The notes: a model not told the origin generated them from the sequence alone. Positions 24,485-33,212 are shown, counted from the first letter of the stretch. The stretch is DNA of 64,000 bases from Methylobacterium sp. SyP6R (GCF_019216885.1 NZ_JAAQRC020000001.1:1178001-1242000); one strand, 5' to 3'. Translations and numbers: made by a program.

Positions 24485-25525
24485 ATGAGCAACGATCGAA
24501 GTCGCAGCGCCGCCGCGACCGCGCAGGCGATTCCGGAGGACGACAGTCCGGGGCGCGAACCCTGGTATGACCGCCTCCTCAGCATCTTCCACCTGAAGAC
24601 GCGCGACGCCCAGCGCGACGGCCTCTCGGACGCCCTCGCCGAGGTGCAGAACGGCGACCACCCGGTCTCCGCGGTCGAGCAGGCGATGCTCAAGAACGTC
24701 CTGAGCCTCCACCGGGTGCGGGTCGACGACGTGATGATCCCCCGGGCCGACGTCGTGGCGGTCTCGATCGACACCGCCCTCGGCACCCTGCTCAAGGTCT
24801 TCCGCTCGGCCGGCCATTCCCGCCTGCCGGTCTACGGCGAGAGCCTGGACGACCCCCGCGGCATGGTCCACATCCGCGACTTCGTCGACTACATGGCGAG
24901 CCGGGCGGAAGCCCACGGCGACCGCCTGCCCGACCTCGCCGGGGTCGACCTCGCGGCGACGCTCGCCACCACCCGCATCCTGCGGCCGGTGCTGTTCGTG
25001 CCGCCCTCGATGCCGGCGATCGACCTGCTCGCCCGGATGCAGGCGAGCCGCACCCACATGGCGCTGGTCATCGACGAGTATGGCGGCACCGACGGGCTGA
25101 TCTCGATCGAGGACCTGATCGAGGTCGTGGTCGGCGACATCGAGGACGAGCACGACGTCGCCGAGACCCACCGGGTCCTCAAGGTCGACGGCGAGAGCGA
25201 GATCTTCGTCGCCGATGCCCGCGCCAGCCTCGACGACGTCGCCGAGGCGACCGGGGTCGATCTCGCGGCGGCGGTGGGGGAGGCGGCCGAGGAGGTCGAC
25301 ACCCTCGGCGGCCTGATCGTCACCCTCGTCGGCCGCGTTCCGTCCCGGGGCGAGGTCATCGCCGTGCCGGGCGACTTCGAGGTCGAGGTGCTGGACGCCG
25401 ATCCGCGGCGGATCAAGCGCCTGCGCATGCATCGCGGACTCGCCCGGCTCGTAGGACCCGAGACGCCGCTGGCCCTGCCGCCACCCGTGGGCGAGGCCCG
25501 CCTGCGGACAGAGACCGCCGCCTGA
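24485..25525 (+). CDS. CBS-domain protein of the HlyC/CorC family
   Basis: Cytoplasmic protein with two CBS domains and a C-terminal CorC_HlyC (transporter-associated) domain. The first CBS starts at VRVDDVMIPRADVVAVSID and includes HSRLPVYGESLDDPRGMVHI; the second is HMALVIDEYGGTDGLISIEDLIEVVVGDIEDEHD as two adjacent blocks; the terminal domain is FIVDARASL-like (IFVADARASLDDVAEATG) and ends LIVTLVGRVPSRGEVI. The 346 residues lack the DUF21 membrane part of full transporters, as in E. coli CorC (YbeX). Members have been linked to Mg/Co efflux and to ribosome biology. It sits between ybeY and lnt, the standard order. Confidence 0.9.
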   Translation: MSNDRSRSAAATAQAIPEDDSPGREPWYDRLLSIFHLKTRDAQRDGLSDALAEVQNGDHPVSAVEQAMLKNVLSLHRVRVDDVMIPRADVVAVSIDTALGTLLKVFRSAGHSRLPVYGESLDDPRGMVHIRDFVDYMASRAEAHGDRLPDLAGVDLAATLATTRILRPVLFVPPSMPAIDLLARMQASRTHMALVIDEYGGTDGLISIEDLIEVVVGDIEDEHDVAETHRVLKVDGESEIFVADARASLDDVAEATGVDLAAAVGEAAEEVDTLGGLIVTLVGRVPSRGEVIAVPGDFEVEVLDADPRRIKRLRMHRGLARLVGPETPLALPPPVGEARLRTETAA

Positions 25526-25682
25526 TCCGTCCCGCGGCCCCCCCATGCATCCTGCCACCGGCTGCCTTGCGACCGGTGCCGCAGCGGCGGCCGGTCCGGC
25601 ACGCGGAATGATGCTACGACAGGAATGACGAGCGGAGACGCACGACGCGTCTCCGCCCGAGCGCCGCCCCGCGAGCCCGCCC

Positions 25683-27383
25683 ATGCACGACATCGACACG
25701 AACGGGACGGCGCTCGCCGCCCCGGCGGCGCCCTTCGGCCTCGCAACCCTCGCCCACCGCATCGCCCTGACCTCCGGCTGGACGCGTCTGGCGCTCGCCT
25801 GGCTCGCCGGCGCCTGCGGGGCCCTGGCAATGCCGCCATTCGGGTTCCTGCCCGCCCTCTGCGTCGCCCTGGTGCCGGCGGTCTGGCTGCTCGACGGGGC
25901 GGCCACCGCCTCGTCGCGCCTCGGTCGGCGCGCCGGCACGGCGCTCTCCGCCGGCCTGATCGGCTGGGCCTGGGGCTTCGGTTACCTCACCGCCGGCCTG
26001 TGGTGGTTAGGGGCCGCCTTCCTGGTCGAGGCCGACCAGTTCGCCTACCTGATGCCGCTCGGCGTGCTCGGCCTGCCGGCGGCGCTCGGCCTGTTCTACG
26101 GCGCGGGCTTCGCCGCGGCGCGGCTGATCTGGTCGCCGGGCCCCGGCCGCATCGCCGCCCTTGCCTTCGGAATCGGCGCCGCCGAGTGGCTGCGCGGGCA
26201 CCTGTTCACCGGCTTTCCCTGGAACACCCTCGGGATGGCGCTCGGCCAGAACCTCTGGCTGATGCAGGCGGCCTCGGTCGTCGGCCTCTACGGGCTGACC
26301 GTCCTGGCAGTGCTGGCCTGCGCGGCGCCCGCCACCCTGGCGGATGCGGGGGGGGCCTCGCGGCGGCTCGGACCGCCCGCCGCCGCTGTCCTGCTGCTCG
26401 CCGGCCTCGCCGCCGGCGGGGCGCTGCGGCTGCCCTCCGGGCCGATGCCGGAGGTGCCCGGCGTGCGCCTGCGCCTCGTCCAGGCCAATATCCCGCAGGA
26501 TGCCCGCTTCAACCCGCGCAACCGCGAGGGCATCCTCGAGCGCTACCTGGGCCTGAGCGACAGCGCCACCGCACCGGACCGGCAGGGCCTGCGCGACGTG
26601 ACCCACCTGATCTGGCCGGAATCCTCGTTCCCGTTCCTGATCCAGCGCGACCCGCAAGCCCTGCGCCGGATCGGCAATGCGCTGCCGCCCGGCACGCTCT
26701 TGGTCACCGGCGCGGCGCGGGCCGACGAACCTCTGCCCGGCGAGCGGCTGCACTTCTACAACTCAATCCTGATGATCGGGCAGGACGGCCTCACGGGCGG
26801 CCGCTACGACAAGCTCCACCTCGTGCCCTTCGGCGAATACCTGCCGGGACCGGTCGACAGCCTGCTGCGCACGCTCGGCCTCAAGCAGTTCGTGGCGGTG
26901 CCGGGGGGCTTCACCGCGAGCGAGGCGCATGAGCGGCCGCCGCTCGCGGTGCCGGGCCTGCCGCCGGTGGCGCCCTCGATCTGCTACGAGGCGATCTTCC
27001 CCGGCGCCGTCGCCTCGCACCGGGAGCGTCCCGGTCTACTCCTCAACGTCACCAACGACGGCTGGTTCGGCGATACGCCCGGCCCGCGCCAGCATTTCGC
27101 CCAGGCCCGCCTGCGCGCCGTAGAGGAAGGAATTCCTCTCGTGCGTGCCGCCAACACCGGGATCAGCGCCGTGGTCGATCCTTACGGAAGGGTGACCGGG
27201 ATGTTGTCGGTCGGCACCGAAGGCGTCCTCGACCGCAACCTTCCGAGAAACCTTAGGGAAAGTCCGGCATACGTACGTTTCGGCGATGTTTTTTTCACCA
27301 TCATGCTTCTAGGGTGTGGGCTGTTGGCCCTCGTGGCGCGCCGTCGTCGCGCGCCGTCACCGCCCCGCGGAGCGTCGATGTGA
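25683..27383 (+). CDS. lnt: Apolipoprotein N-acyltransferase
   Basis: Inner-membrane enzyme that adds the third acyl chain to lipoproteins. About seven hydrophobic segments occupy the first 210 residues, then a nitrilase-like periplasmic domain carries the catalytic triad: Glu in HLIWPESSFPF, Lys in RYDKLHLVPFGEYLPG and Cys in APSICYEAIFPG. NVTNDGWFGDTPGPRQHF and VRAANTGISAVVDPYGR are typical. Length is 566 residues, about 40-50 longer than E. coli Lnt, mostly at the N terminus. ATG 25,683 is used. The stop overlaps the start of the XRE regulator by four bases (GTGA), so the two are translationally coupled. Confidence 0.95.
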   Translation: MHDIDTNGTALAAPAAPFGLATLAHRIALTSGWTRLALAWLAGACGALAMPPFGFLPALCVALVPAVWLLDGAATASSRLGRRAGTALSAGLIGWAWGFGYLTAGLWWLGAAFLVEADQFAYLMPLGVLGLPAALGLFYGAGFAAARLIWSPGPGRIAALAFGIGAAEWLRGHLFTGFPWNTLGMALGQNLWLMQAASVVGLYGLTVLAVLACAAPATLADAGGASRRLGPPAAAVLLLAGLAAGGALRLPSGPMPEVPGVRLRLVQANIPQDARFNPRNREGILERYLGLSDSATAPDRQGLRDVTHLIWPESSFPFLIQRDPQALRRIGNALPPGTLLVTGAARADEPLPGERLHFYNSILMIGQDGLTGGRYDKLHLVPFGEYLPGPVDSLLRTLGLKQFVAVPGGFTASEAHERPPLAVPGLPPVAPSICYEAIFPGAVASHRERPGLLLNVTNDGWFGDTPGPRQHFAQARLRAVEEGIPLVRAANTGISAVVDPYGRVTGMLSVGTEGVLDRNLPRNLRESPAYVRFGDVFFTIMLLGCGLLALVARRRRAPSPPRGASM

Positions 27384-27814
27384 AAAAGGCACCGGATCCG
27401 GTCGATCGTCATGTCGGGCATCGCGTCCGCGTCAGGCGGCTTCTGGTCGGCGTGAGCCAGGAGAAGCTGGGCGACGCGCTCGGCGTGACGTTCCAGCAGA
27501 TCCAGAAATACGAGAAGGGCACCAACCGGATCAGCGCCAGCCGGCTGCGCCAGATCGCCGACATGCTGGGCGTGCCGGTCAGCTTCTTCTACGAGGGAGC
27601 GCCGCGCCAGGACGGCACGCGCAGCGACGCCGCCGCGGAGCCCGGCGCCGAGACCGCCGCCCACGACGTGTTCTGGACCAGCCAGGACCTGCAGCTGGTG
27701 CGCGCCTTCCAGCGCATCGGCGACAACCAGCTGCGCCGGCGGATCATCAGCCTGGTCGAGGCGATCGGTACCGGTTCCGCCACGCCCTCGGCCGGGCCCG
27801 ACGCACAAGCGTGA
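27380..27814 (+). CDS. XRE-family transcriptional regulator
   Basis: Small (144-residue) DNA-binding protein with a Cro/C1 helix-turn-helix: VGHRVRVRRLLVGVSQEKLG followed by GVTFQQIQKYEKGTNRISAS and LRQIADMLGVPVSFFYEGA. The C-terminal part (TSQDLQLVRAFQRIGDNQLR, then RRIISLVEAIG) is typical of a group always found after lnt in alphaproteobacteria. GTG 27,380 is the start, overlapping the lnt stop. In many relatives metK and trmB come next; here an unrelated transporter follows. Its targets are unknown. Confidence 0.88.
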   Translation: MKKAPDPVDRHVGHRVRVRRLLVGVSQEKLGDALGVTFQQIQKYEKGTNRISASRLRQIADMLGVPVSFFYEGAPRQDGTRSDAAAEPGAETAAHDVFWTSQDLQLVRAFQRIGDNQLRRRIISLVEAIGTGSATPSAGPDAQA

Positions 27815-27979
27815 CGATCCCGCGTGACGATCCCCCCGACGATCCGTCGGTGACCGGGGTTGCAAAGGTTTCGGTGCTCACACGGCCGCCATGACGGTAT
27901 GACCCTCCCGAACGCGACCGCGCCACCACGGCGTGCGCAGGCGCGACCGACGCGCGCGAGCGCGACAGGGAGGACGATC

Positions 27980-29197
27980 GTGCGGACCATCGAACGGGAG
28001 CCCGGCGCCGGGACCGCGCGGCCGGGGAGGGCGCAAGCCGGCTTCCATCCGGTCCTGATCGGCCTCGGGCTGATGCTGGTGGCCTTCAACCTCCGGCCCG
28101 CCCTGTCGAGCATCGGCCCGCTCCTGCCGGGCATCCGGGCCGAGACCGGCCTCTCCGGCGCCCTGGCGGGAGCCCTCGTCACCCTGCCGGTCCTGTGCCT
28201 CGGCGTGTTCGGCCGCCTCGCGCCGGTGCTGGTGCGGCGCATCGGGCCGGATGCCGGGGTGCTGGCGGCCCTGGTCGTGCTGGCTCTGGGGCTGACCCTG
28301 CGCGGTCTCGGGGGCCTGCCGCTGCTGTTCCTCGGCTCGGTGGTCGCCGCGGCGGCGATCGGGATCGTCGGCGTGATCCTGCCCGGCATCGTCAAGCGCG
28401 ACTTTCCCGACCAGGCCGGCCTGATGACCGGCCTCTACACCGCGCTCCTCTGCCTCGGCGCCGCCGCCGGGGCCGGCTTCACCGTGCCGGCGCGCCACGC
28501 GCTCGGCCTCGGCTGGGAGGGGGCCCTGACGCTGTGGGCCGCCCCCGCCCTCGTGGCCGCCGCCTTGTGGCTGCCCTTCGTGCGCGGCCGGCCGATGGCG
28601 GCGGCAGGCCCGCGCCCGTCCGGCCGGCTCTGGCGCGATCCCCTGGCCTGGCAGGTCACCGCCTTCATGGGCCTGCAATCGTCGCTCGCCTACATCGTGT
28701 TCGGCTGGCTGCCCGCCGCCCTGGTCGACCGGGGCTTCGACATCGTGGCGGCCGGCCTCGTCGCCTCGGTCTCGGCGCTGGCGCAGGGTGTGCTGGCGCT
28801 TCTGGTGCCGACGCTCGCCGCGCGCCGGCCGGACCAGCGCCCCTGGGTGATCCTCGTCATCAGCCTGCCGCTCGTCGGCTTCACCGGGCTGCTCGTCGGG
28901 CCGCTGGCCTTCGCCTGGGGCTTCGCGCTGCTGCTGGGCCTAGGCCTCGGCGGCTGCTTCGGCCTCGCCCTGACGCTGATCGTGCTGCGGGCCGGCGATC
29001 CGCGCGCCGCCGCCGAGCTCTCCGCCATGGCGCAGGGCGTCGGCTATTGCGGCGCGGCGCTCGGGCCGTTCCTGGTCGGCATCGCGCACGACCTCAGCGG
29101 CGGCTGGGGCCTGCCGGCGGCACTCTATGCCGGTGTGTGCCTGACGGCGGCGAGCTTCGGGTGGCTGGCCGCGCGGGACCGGACGGTGCGGATCTGA
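27980..29197 (+). CDS. MFS transporter, CynX/NimT family
   Basis: Major-facilitator permease with about twelve hydrophobic helices. The first, FHPVLIGLGLMLVAFNLRPA, leads into LSSIGPLLPGIRAETGLSG, the hallmark of the CynX/NimT (cyanate/nitroimidazole) branch; a basic loop VLVRRIGPDAG follows helix 2 and ILPGIVKRDFPDQAGLMTG helix 4-5. GTG 27,980 is chosen because GGGAGGA lies about six bases upstream; ATG 27,899 is possible but would add 27 unusual Arg/Thr-rich residues. Length is 405 residues. The substrate is unknown; members export or import small anions and drugs. Its placement between the lnt-XRE run and a GNAT gene is not conserved in relatives as far as I know. Confidence 0.82.
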   Translation: MRTIEREPGAGTARPGRAQAGFHPVLIGLGLMLVAFNLRPALSSIGPLLPGIRAETGLSGALAGALVTLPVLCLGVFGRLAPVLVRRIGPDAGVLAALVVLALGLTLRGLGGLPLLFLGSVVAAAAIGIVGVILPGIVKRDFPDQAGLMTGLYTALLCLGAAAGAGFTVPARHALGLGWEGALTLWAAPALVAAALWLPFVRGRPMAAAGPRPSGRLWRDPLAWQVTAFMGLQSSLAYIVFGWLPAALVDRGFDIVAAGLVASVSALAQGVLALLVPTLAARRPDQRPWVILVISLPLVGFTGLLVGPLAFAWGFALLLGLGLGGCFGLALTLIVLRAGDPRAAAELSAMAQGVGYCGAALGPFLVGIAHDLSGGWGLPAALYAGVCLTAASFGWLAARDRTVRI

Positions 29198-29216
29198 GCC
29201 GCGGGAGCCCGCTCGC

Positions 29217-29639
29217 TCACCCCTGCGCGATCACCTTCTGCAGGCAGACCGCGTTGGTGTCGCGGTAGCCGAGGTGGTCGTAGAAGCCGAGGACGCCCTC
29301 GTTCTCCCGGCGCACCAAGAGCTGCACCTTCCATACGCCGCGCGCCGCGAGCCAGGCCTCCCCCGCCTCGACCATGCGCCGCCCGAGCCCAGTACCCTGC
29401 TGGCCGGGCGCCACCGCGACGTAGTAGAGCCAGCCCCGGTGCCCGTCCTCGCCGGCCATCGCGCTCGCGACGATCCGGCCGTCCACCTCCGCCACCAGCA
29501 CGGTGCCGTGGGGGCCGCGCCGGGCGAAGGCGATGTCGGTGGCCGGGTCGTTCCAGGGCCGCGCCACCCCGGCCTCGTGCCACAGGGCGATCACCGCCGG
29601 CACGTCGGCATCCTCGATCTCGCGGATGATCGGCGTCAT
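29217..29639 (-). CDS. GNAT acetyltransferase, YpeA-like
   Basis: Single GNAT domain of 140 residues. The chain starts IREIEDADVPAVIALWHEAG, continues RPWNDPATDIAFARRGPHGT and WLYYVAVAPGQQGTGLGRRMV, which is motif A with the acetyl-CoA pyrophosphate loop QxxGxG/A, and ends with LLVRRENEGVLGFYDHLGYR. These blocks match the YpeA group of E. coli, whose substrate is unknown. ATG 29,639 is the start; the frame continues upstream without family sequence. It converges with the transporter, 19 bases apart. Confidence 0.87.
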   Translation of the reverse strand: MTPIIREIEDADVPAVIALWHEAGVARPWNDPATDIAFARRGPHGTVLVAEVDGRIVASAMAGEDGHRGWLYYVAVAPGQQGTGLGRRMVEAGEAWLAARGVWKVQLLVRRENEGVLGFYDHLGYRDTNAVCLQKVIAQG

Positions 29640-29957
29640 GGTCGGGCTCCCGTCTCGATGCCGGTGCGCCCGGCCGAGCCGGCGGGGCGAGGGAGAGGCG
29701 CTACACCATAGCGGACGCCTCCGGAATGCCCCGACCGGTCGGCATCGCGACAGCGAACGACGTCCCGGCGAACCCCGCCTACCGGCACCCGGCCGTCCCC
29801 TCGATCGACGACGACGCCTCAGCCCCGATGGTCGCCGATGTGTTTCGGGGCATCGAGCCCGGGGACCTGCCGGTCGGGCAGGGGCGATCCCAGGGGACTG
29901 GAACAGGGTGACGCTACGGCATATCGTTGACCAGCCGCGGCAGAGACACGATATATC
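29640..29957. other. Intergenic region upstream of the toxin-antitoxin locus
   Basis: This gap contains no supported gene. A TTGACC box lies at 29,927-29,932, and ATATCGT occurs at 29,921 and 29,953. The second copy is part of a perfect 12-bp palindrome. These elements suggest an autoregulated toxin-antitoxin promoter, but spacing to a -10 box is not convincing. Confidence 0.45.
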
Positions 29958-29959
29958 GT
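29948..29959. promoter_or_regulatory. 12-bp palindrome, candidate BrnA operator
   Basis: ACGATATATCGT is a perfect palindrome that overlaps the first bases of the broken toxin gene. BrnA antitoxins of this family bind operators at their own promoter, so it is a plausible site. This is inference from symmetry and position. Confidence 0.4.
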
Positions 29960-30227
29960 GCGGATCGAATAGGACGAGCCGAAGCGCCAGGCCAATCTCC
30001 AGAAGCATGGCCTGGATTTTGCCGATGTCACGGCGAAGTTCGATTTCGCGACTGCGGTTCGATTGGAGACCAGGCCAAGCCGAACGGGGCGGAGACGGTT
30101 CAAGCTGATCGGGTGGTTCGAGAACCATCTGGTCGTGGTGGTGGTGGCTTCCCCGCTCGGCACGGAAGCCCTCTCCGTCATCAGCATGCGCCCTGCCAAT
30201 CTGAAGGAGCGTGTTCATGTCGAATAA
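29958..30227 (+). pseudogene. brnT: BrnT-family toxin, disrupted by amber stop at codon 5
   Basis: Reading from GTG 29,958 gives V-R-I-E, then TAG (29,970-29,972), then an uninterrupted BrnT sequence: DEPKRQANLQKHGLDFADVT, FKLIGWFENHLVVVVVAS, ALSVISMRPANLKERVHVE, ending at TAA 30,225. BrnT toxins begin (M)xIEWDexK, so the stop replaces the conserved Trp codon TGG by a single G-to-A change. BrnT is a ribonuclease toxin. The rest of the 89-codon frame is intact and overlaps brnA by 11 bases as in functional loci. I see no good ATG after the stop before the catalytic part. It is most likely a recently inactivated toxin, unless suppressed or a sequencing error. Confidence 0.85.
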
Positions 30228-30549
30228 CTCAGACGCAAAGAAACCCGATCACGCGCCCGGCTACGTTCCCAATGCCGAATATACGCAAGACGATTGGGAC
30301 GAGGTCTGCGACGATCTGGAATCGACCGATGAGGATTTTCGCCGGGCCGTGCCATTCAGGGATGCCTTCCCGGATCTCTACGCGAGCCTGATGGAGGACC
30401 GCGAGGCGGTCGCGGCCGGGCGCAAGGTCGGGATTTCGATGACGCTCGACGCGGACGTCGTCGCCCGGTTCAAGGCGACCGGTCCGGGCTGGGAAGCGCG
30501 AATGAGCGAGGCCCTGCGCCGGGCCGCCGACGCGCTGCCCCCGGCCTGA
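30217..30549 (+). CDS. brnA: BrnA-family antitoxin
   Basis: Antitoxin and DNA-binding repressor partner of BrnT. The 110-residue chain has an acidic N-terminal toxin-binding half (VPNAEYTQDDWDEVCDDLES, DAFPDLYASLMEDR) and a C-terminal ribbon-helix-helix (KVGISMTLDADVVARFKATG, then GWEARMSEALRRAA). The start ATG 30,217 overlaps the toxin's last codons and has GAAGGAG upstream. The N-terminal half is longer than many BrnA proteins. It remains intact although the toxin gene upstream is interrupted, so it may persist as a regulator or as protection against related toxins. Confidence 0.88.
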   Translation: MSNNSDAKKPDHAPGYVPNAEYTQDDWDEVCDDLESTDEDFRRAVPFRDAFPDLYASLMEDREAVAAGRKVGISMTLDADVVARFKATGPGWEARMSEALRRAADALPPA

Positions 30550-30595
30550 CACGGGCAGTCCGGAGGCCCCACGCCCGGCTCCGCGATCCCCGGGC

Positions 30596-31486
30596 TCACC
30601 CCTCGGGCGCGAACAAGGCCCGCTCCGCCTCGACCGTCGCGTAGATGTGCTCGGCCACGGCGCGGATGCGGGCGAGGTCGCGGCTGTCGGTGTGCATCAT
30701 CAGCCAGAAGCTGCGGATCAGCGTCACCTCGTTCGGCAGCACGCAGATCAGGTCCGGGCGCCATGCGGCCATGAAGCAGGGCAGCACCGCGAGTCCCAAC
30801 CCTGCCACCGTCGCCTGGAGCTGGGCGGTGAGGTTGGCGCTGCGCAGGCGCGCGCTCGCCCCAGGCGCGACCTGGTGCAGGTAGTCGAGTTCCGGCGAGT
30901 AGAGCAGTTCGTCGATATAGCCGATGAAGCGGTGGCCCTGGAGGTCGCGCCGCGCCCGGATCGGCGGGCGGCCGGCCAGGTAGGCAGGGGCGGCGTAGAG
31001 CTTGAGCGCGTAATCGGTGAGCTTGCGCCCGACGATGCGGCCCTCCGGCGGCAGGCTCAACCCGATGGCGATGTCGGCCTCGCGCTTCGACAGGCTGAAC
31101 AGCCGGGCGGTCGCCACGAGTTCGATGTCGAGATCCGGGTGGCGCTCGATCAGCGGGGTCAGGCGGGGCGCCAGGAAGGAACTGCCGAAGCCGTCCGGCG
31201 CGCCGATCCGCACCGTGCCGACGAGCCCCGACGCTGCCCGGCCGACTGCCGCCTCGCCGTGGATGATCGCCGATTCGACCGCGTCCGCCGTCGCGACCAG
31301 CGCCAGGCCGGCTTGCGTCGCGGTGTATCCGGAGGCCCGGCGGTGGAAGAGCTTCTCGCCGAGGCGCCGCTCCAGCCGGTCGATCCGCCGGATCACCGTG
31401 GCATGGTCGACCCCGAGCCGGCGCGATGCCGCCGAGACCGTGCCGGCCCGGTGCACCGCCAGCACGAAGCGGTAATCGTCCCACAT
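30596..31486 (-). CDS. LysR-family transcriptional regulator
   Basis: LysR-type regulator, 296 residues. The N-terminal winged helix-turn-helix is clear: MWDDYRFVLAVHRAGTVSAA, SRRLGVDHATVIRRIDRLER and LGEKLFHRRASGYTATQAG. The remaining 210 residues form the periplasmic-binding-like sensor domain. ATG 31,486 is chosen because the family usually begins just before this helix and an AAAGGCG element lies upstream; M at 31,531 would add 15 residues. It is divergent from mmsA across a 139-base gap, which makes it the likely regulator of the valine-degradation operon, perhaps responding to a pathway intermediate. Confidence 0.9.
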   Translation of the reverse strand: MWDDYRFVLAVHRAGTVSAASRRLGVDHATVIRRIDRLERRLGEKLFHRRASGYTATQAGLALVATADAVESAIIHGEAAVGRAASGLVGTVRIGAPDGFGSSFLAPRLTPLIERHPDLDIELVATARLFSLSKREADIAIGLSLPPEGRIVGRKLTDYALKLYAAPAYLAGRPPIRARRDLQGHRFIGYIDELLYSPELDYLHQVAPGASARLRSANLTAQLQATVAGLGLAVLPCFMAAWRPDLICVLPNEVTLIRSFWLMMHTDSRDLARIRAVAEHIYATVEAERALFAPEG

Positions 31487-31625
31487 GTCGCCTTTGGCAT
31501 CGCCTTTCGCCCCATCCGCCGGTTCCCGCATCCGCGCACACCCGTTCCGCTCCCACGCCCCTTCCTCTATGGGGACCGCCAGGGCAAGGTGGCCCGAACA
31601 CGATCAATCCAGGGAGGATCCCATC

Positions 31626-33125
31626 ATGGCGCGCGAAGTCGGGCACTTCATCGGCGGCGAGCACGTTCCCGGCCGCTCGGGCCGCTATTCCGACATCTAC
31701 CAGCCGATGACCGGCGAGGTGATCGGGCGCCTGGCGCTGGCGAGCCGGGCCGAGATGCGCGCGGCCATCGAGAATTCCGCCAAGGCGCAAGTGGCCTGGG
31801 CCGCCACCAACCCGCAGCGCCGGGCACGGGTGATGATGCGCTTCCTCGACCTGATCGCCCGCGAGATGGACAGCCTCGCCGACCTGCTCGCCCGCGAGCA
31901 CGGCAAGACCATTCCCGACGCCAAGGGCGACATCCAGCGCGGCGTCGAGGTGGTGGAGTTCGCCTGCGGGATCCCGCACCTGCAGAAGGGCGAGTACACG
32001 GAAGGGGCGGGCCCCGGCATCGACATCTACTCGATGCGCCAGCCGCTCGGCGTGGTCGCCGGCATCACGCCGTTCAACTTCCCCGCCATGATCCCGATGT
32101 GGAAGTTCGCGCCCGCCATCGCCTGCGGCAACGCCTTCATCCTGAAGCCCTCGGAGCGCGATCCGGGCGTGCCGATGCGGCTCGCCGAGCTGATGATCGA
32201 GGCGGGCTTGCCTGCCGGCATCCTCAACGTCGTCAACGGCGACAAGGAGGCCGTGGATGCGATCCTCGACGACGACATCATCCAGGCGGTCGGCTTCGTC
32301 GGCTCCTCCGACATCGCCCAGTACGTCTACGCGCGGGCGACCGCGACGGGCAAGCGCGCCCAGTGCTTCGGCGGCGCCAAGAACCACATGATCATCATGC
32401 CGGACGCCGACATGGACCAGGCGGTCGATGCCCTGATGGGCGCCGGCTTCGGCTCGGCCGGCGAGCGCTGCATGGCGGTCTCGGTGGCGGTGCCGGTCGG
32501 CGAGAAGACCGCCGACGCCCTGATGAGCAAGCTGATCCCGCGGGTCGAGAGCCTGAAGATCGGCCCGTCGACCGATCCGAGCGCCGATTACGGCCCGCTG
32601 GTGACCAAGGCGGCGCTCGAGCGGGTGCGCAACTATGTGGAGATCGGCGTCCAGGAAGGTGCCAAGCTCGCGGTCGACGGCCGGGCCTTCAAGATGCAGG
32701 GCTACGAGAACGGCTTCTACATGGGCGGCTGCCTGTTCGACCACGTGACGCCGGAGATGCGGATCTACAAGGAAGAGATTTTTGGCCCCGTGCTCTCGGT
32801 GGTGCGCGCCAAGGACTACGCCGAGGCCCTGCGGCTTCCCAACGAGCACGAATACGGCAACGGCGTCGCGATCTTCACCCGCGACGGCGACGCGGCGCGC
32901 GACTTCGCCGCCAAGGTGCAGGTCGGCATGGTCGGCATCAACGTGCCGATCCCGGTGCCGCTGGCCTACTACACCTTCGGCGGCTGGAAGCGCTCGGGCT
33001 TCGGCGACCTCAACCAGCACGGGCCGGATGCCGTGCGCTTCTACACCAAGACCAAGACGGTCACCCAGCGCTGGCCGTCGGGGGTGAAGGAAGGCGCGCA
33101 GTTCTCGATGCCGGTGATGCAGTAA
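31626..33125 (+). CDS. mmsA: Methylmalonate-semialdehyde dehydrogenase (CoA-acylating)
   Basis: NAD- and CoA-dependent aldehyde dehydrogenase converting methylmalonate semialdehyde to propionyl-CoA in valine catabolism. ALDH features: GITPFNFPAMIPMWKFAPAI and NAFILKPSERDPGVPMRLAE, the cofactor turn VGFVGSSDIAQYVY, and the catalytic Cys in GSAGERCMAVSVAVPVG. The opening GHFIGGEHVPGRSGRYSDIY and the C-terminal QVGMVGINVPIPVPLAYYTF with FGGWKRSGFGD are diagnostic of MmsA. Length is 499 residues. ATG 31,626 has GGGAGG upstream. It leads the operon; a hairpin follows it. Confidence 0.95.
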   Translation: MAREVGHFIGGEHVPGRSGRYSDIYQPMTGEVIGRLALASRAEMRAAIENSAKAQVAWAATNPQRRARVMMRFLDLIAREMDSLADLLAREHGKTIPDAKGDIQRGVEVVEFACGIPHLQKGEYTEGAGPGIDIYSMRQPLGVVAGITPFNFPAMIPMWKFAPAIACGNAFILKPSERDPGVPMRLAELMIEAGLPAGILNVVNGDKEAVDAILDDDIIQAVGFVGSSDIAQYVYARATATGKRAQCFGGAKNHMIIMPDADMDQAVDALMGAGFGSAGERCMAVSVAVPVGEKTADALMSKLIPRVESLKIGPSTDPSADYGPLVTKAALERVRNYVEIGVQEGAKLAVDGRAFKMQGYENGFYMGGCLFDHVTPEMRIYKEEIFGPVLSVVRAKDYAEALRLPNEHEYGNGVAIFTRDGDAARDFAAKVQVGMVGINVPIPVPLAYYTFGGWKRSGFGDLNQHGPDAVRFYTKTKTVTQRWPSGVKEGAQFSMPVMQ

Positions 33126-33172
33126 CGCCTGTCAGGCGTGCGGGAGCCATCCGGGCTTTCCGCGAGTGGCAC

Positions 33173-33212
33173 GGGTTTCCCCTCTCCCCGCCCGCGGGGA
33201 GAGGAGAAACCC
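33173..33212. repeat. 18-bp hairpin between mmsA and the acyl-CoA dehydrogenase
   Basis: GGGTTTCCCCTCTCCCCG (33,173-33,190) pairs with CGGGGAGAGGAGAAACCC (33,195-33,212) with one mismatch and a 4-base loop. No T run follows, so it is more likely an mRNA-stabilising or REP-type element than a terminator. It could set different amounts of the proteins on either side. Confidence 0.7.

Noticed and set aside
29927..30391. A 154-codon plus-strand frame across the toxin locus
   Set aside because: It is in a different frame from the BrnT sequence and resembles nothing. The interrupted BrnT frame is the meaningful one.
30378..33020. An 880-codon minus-strand frame across brnA, the LysR gene and mmsA
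   Set aside because: It is antisense or out of frame to three well-recognised genes and has no coherent protein features.
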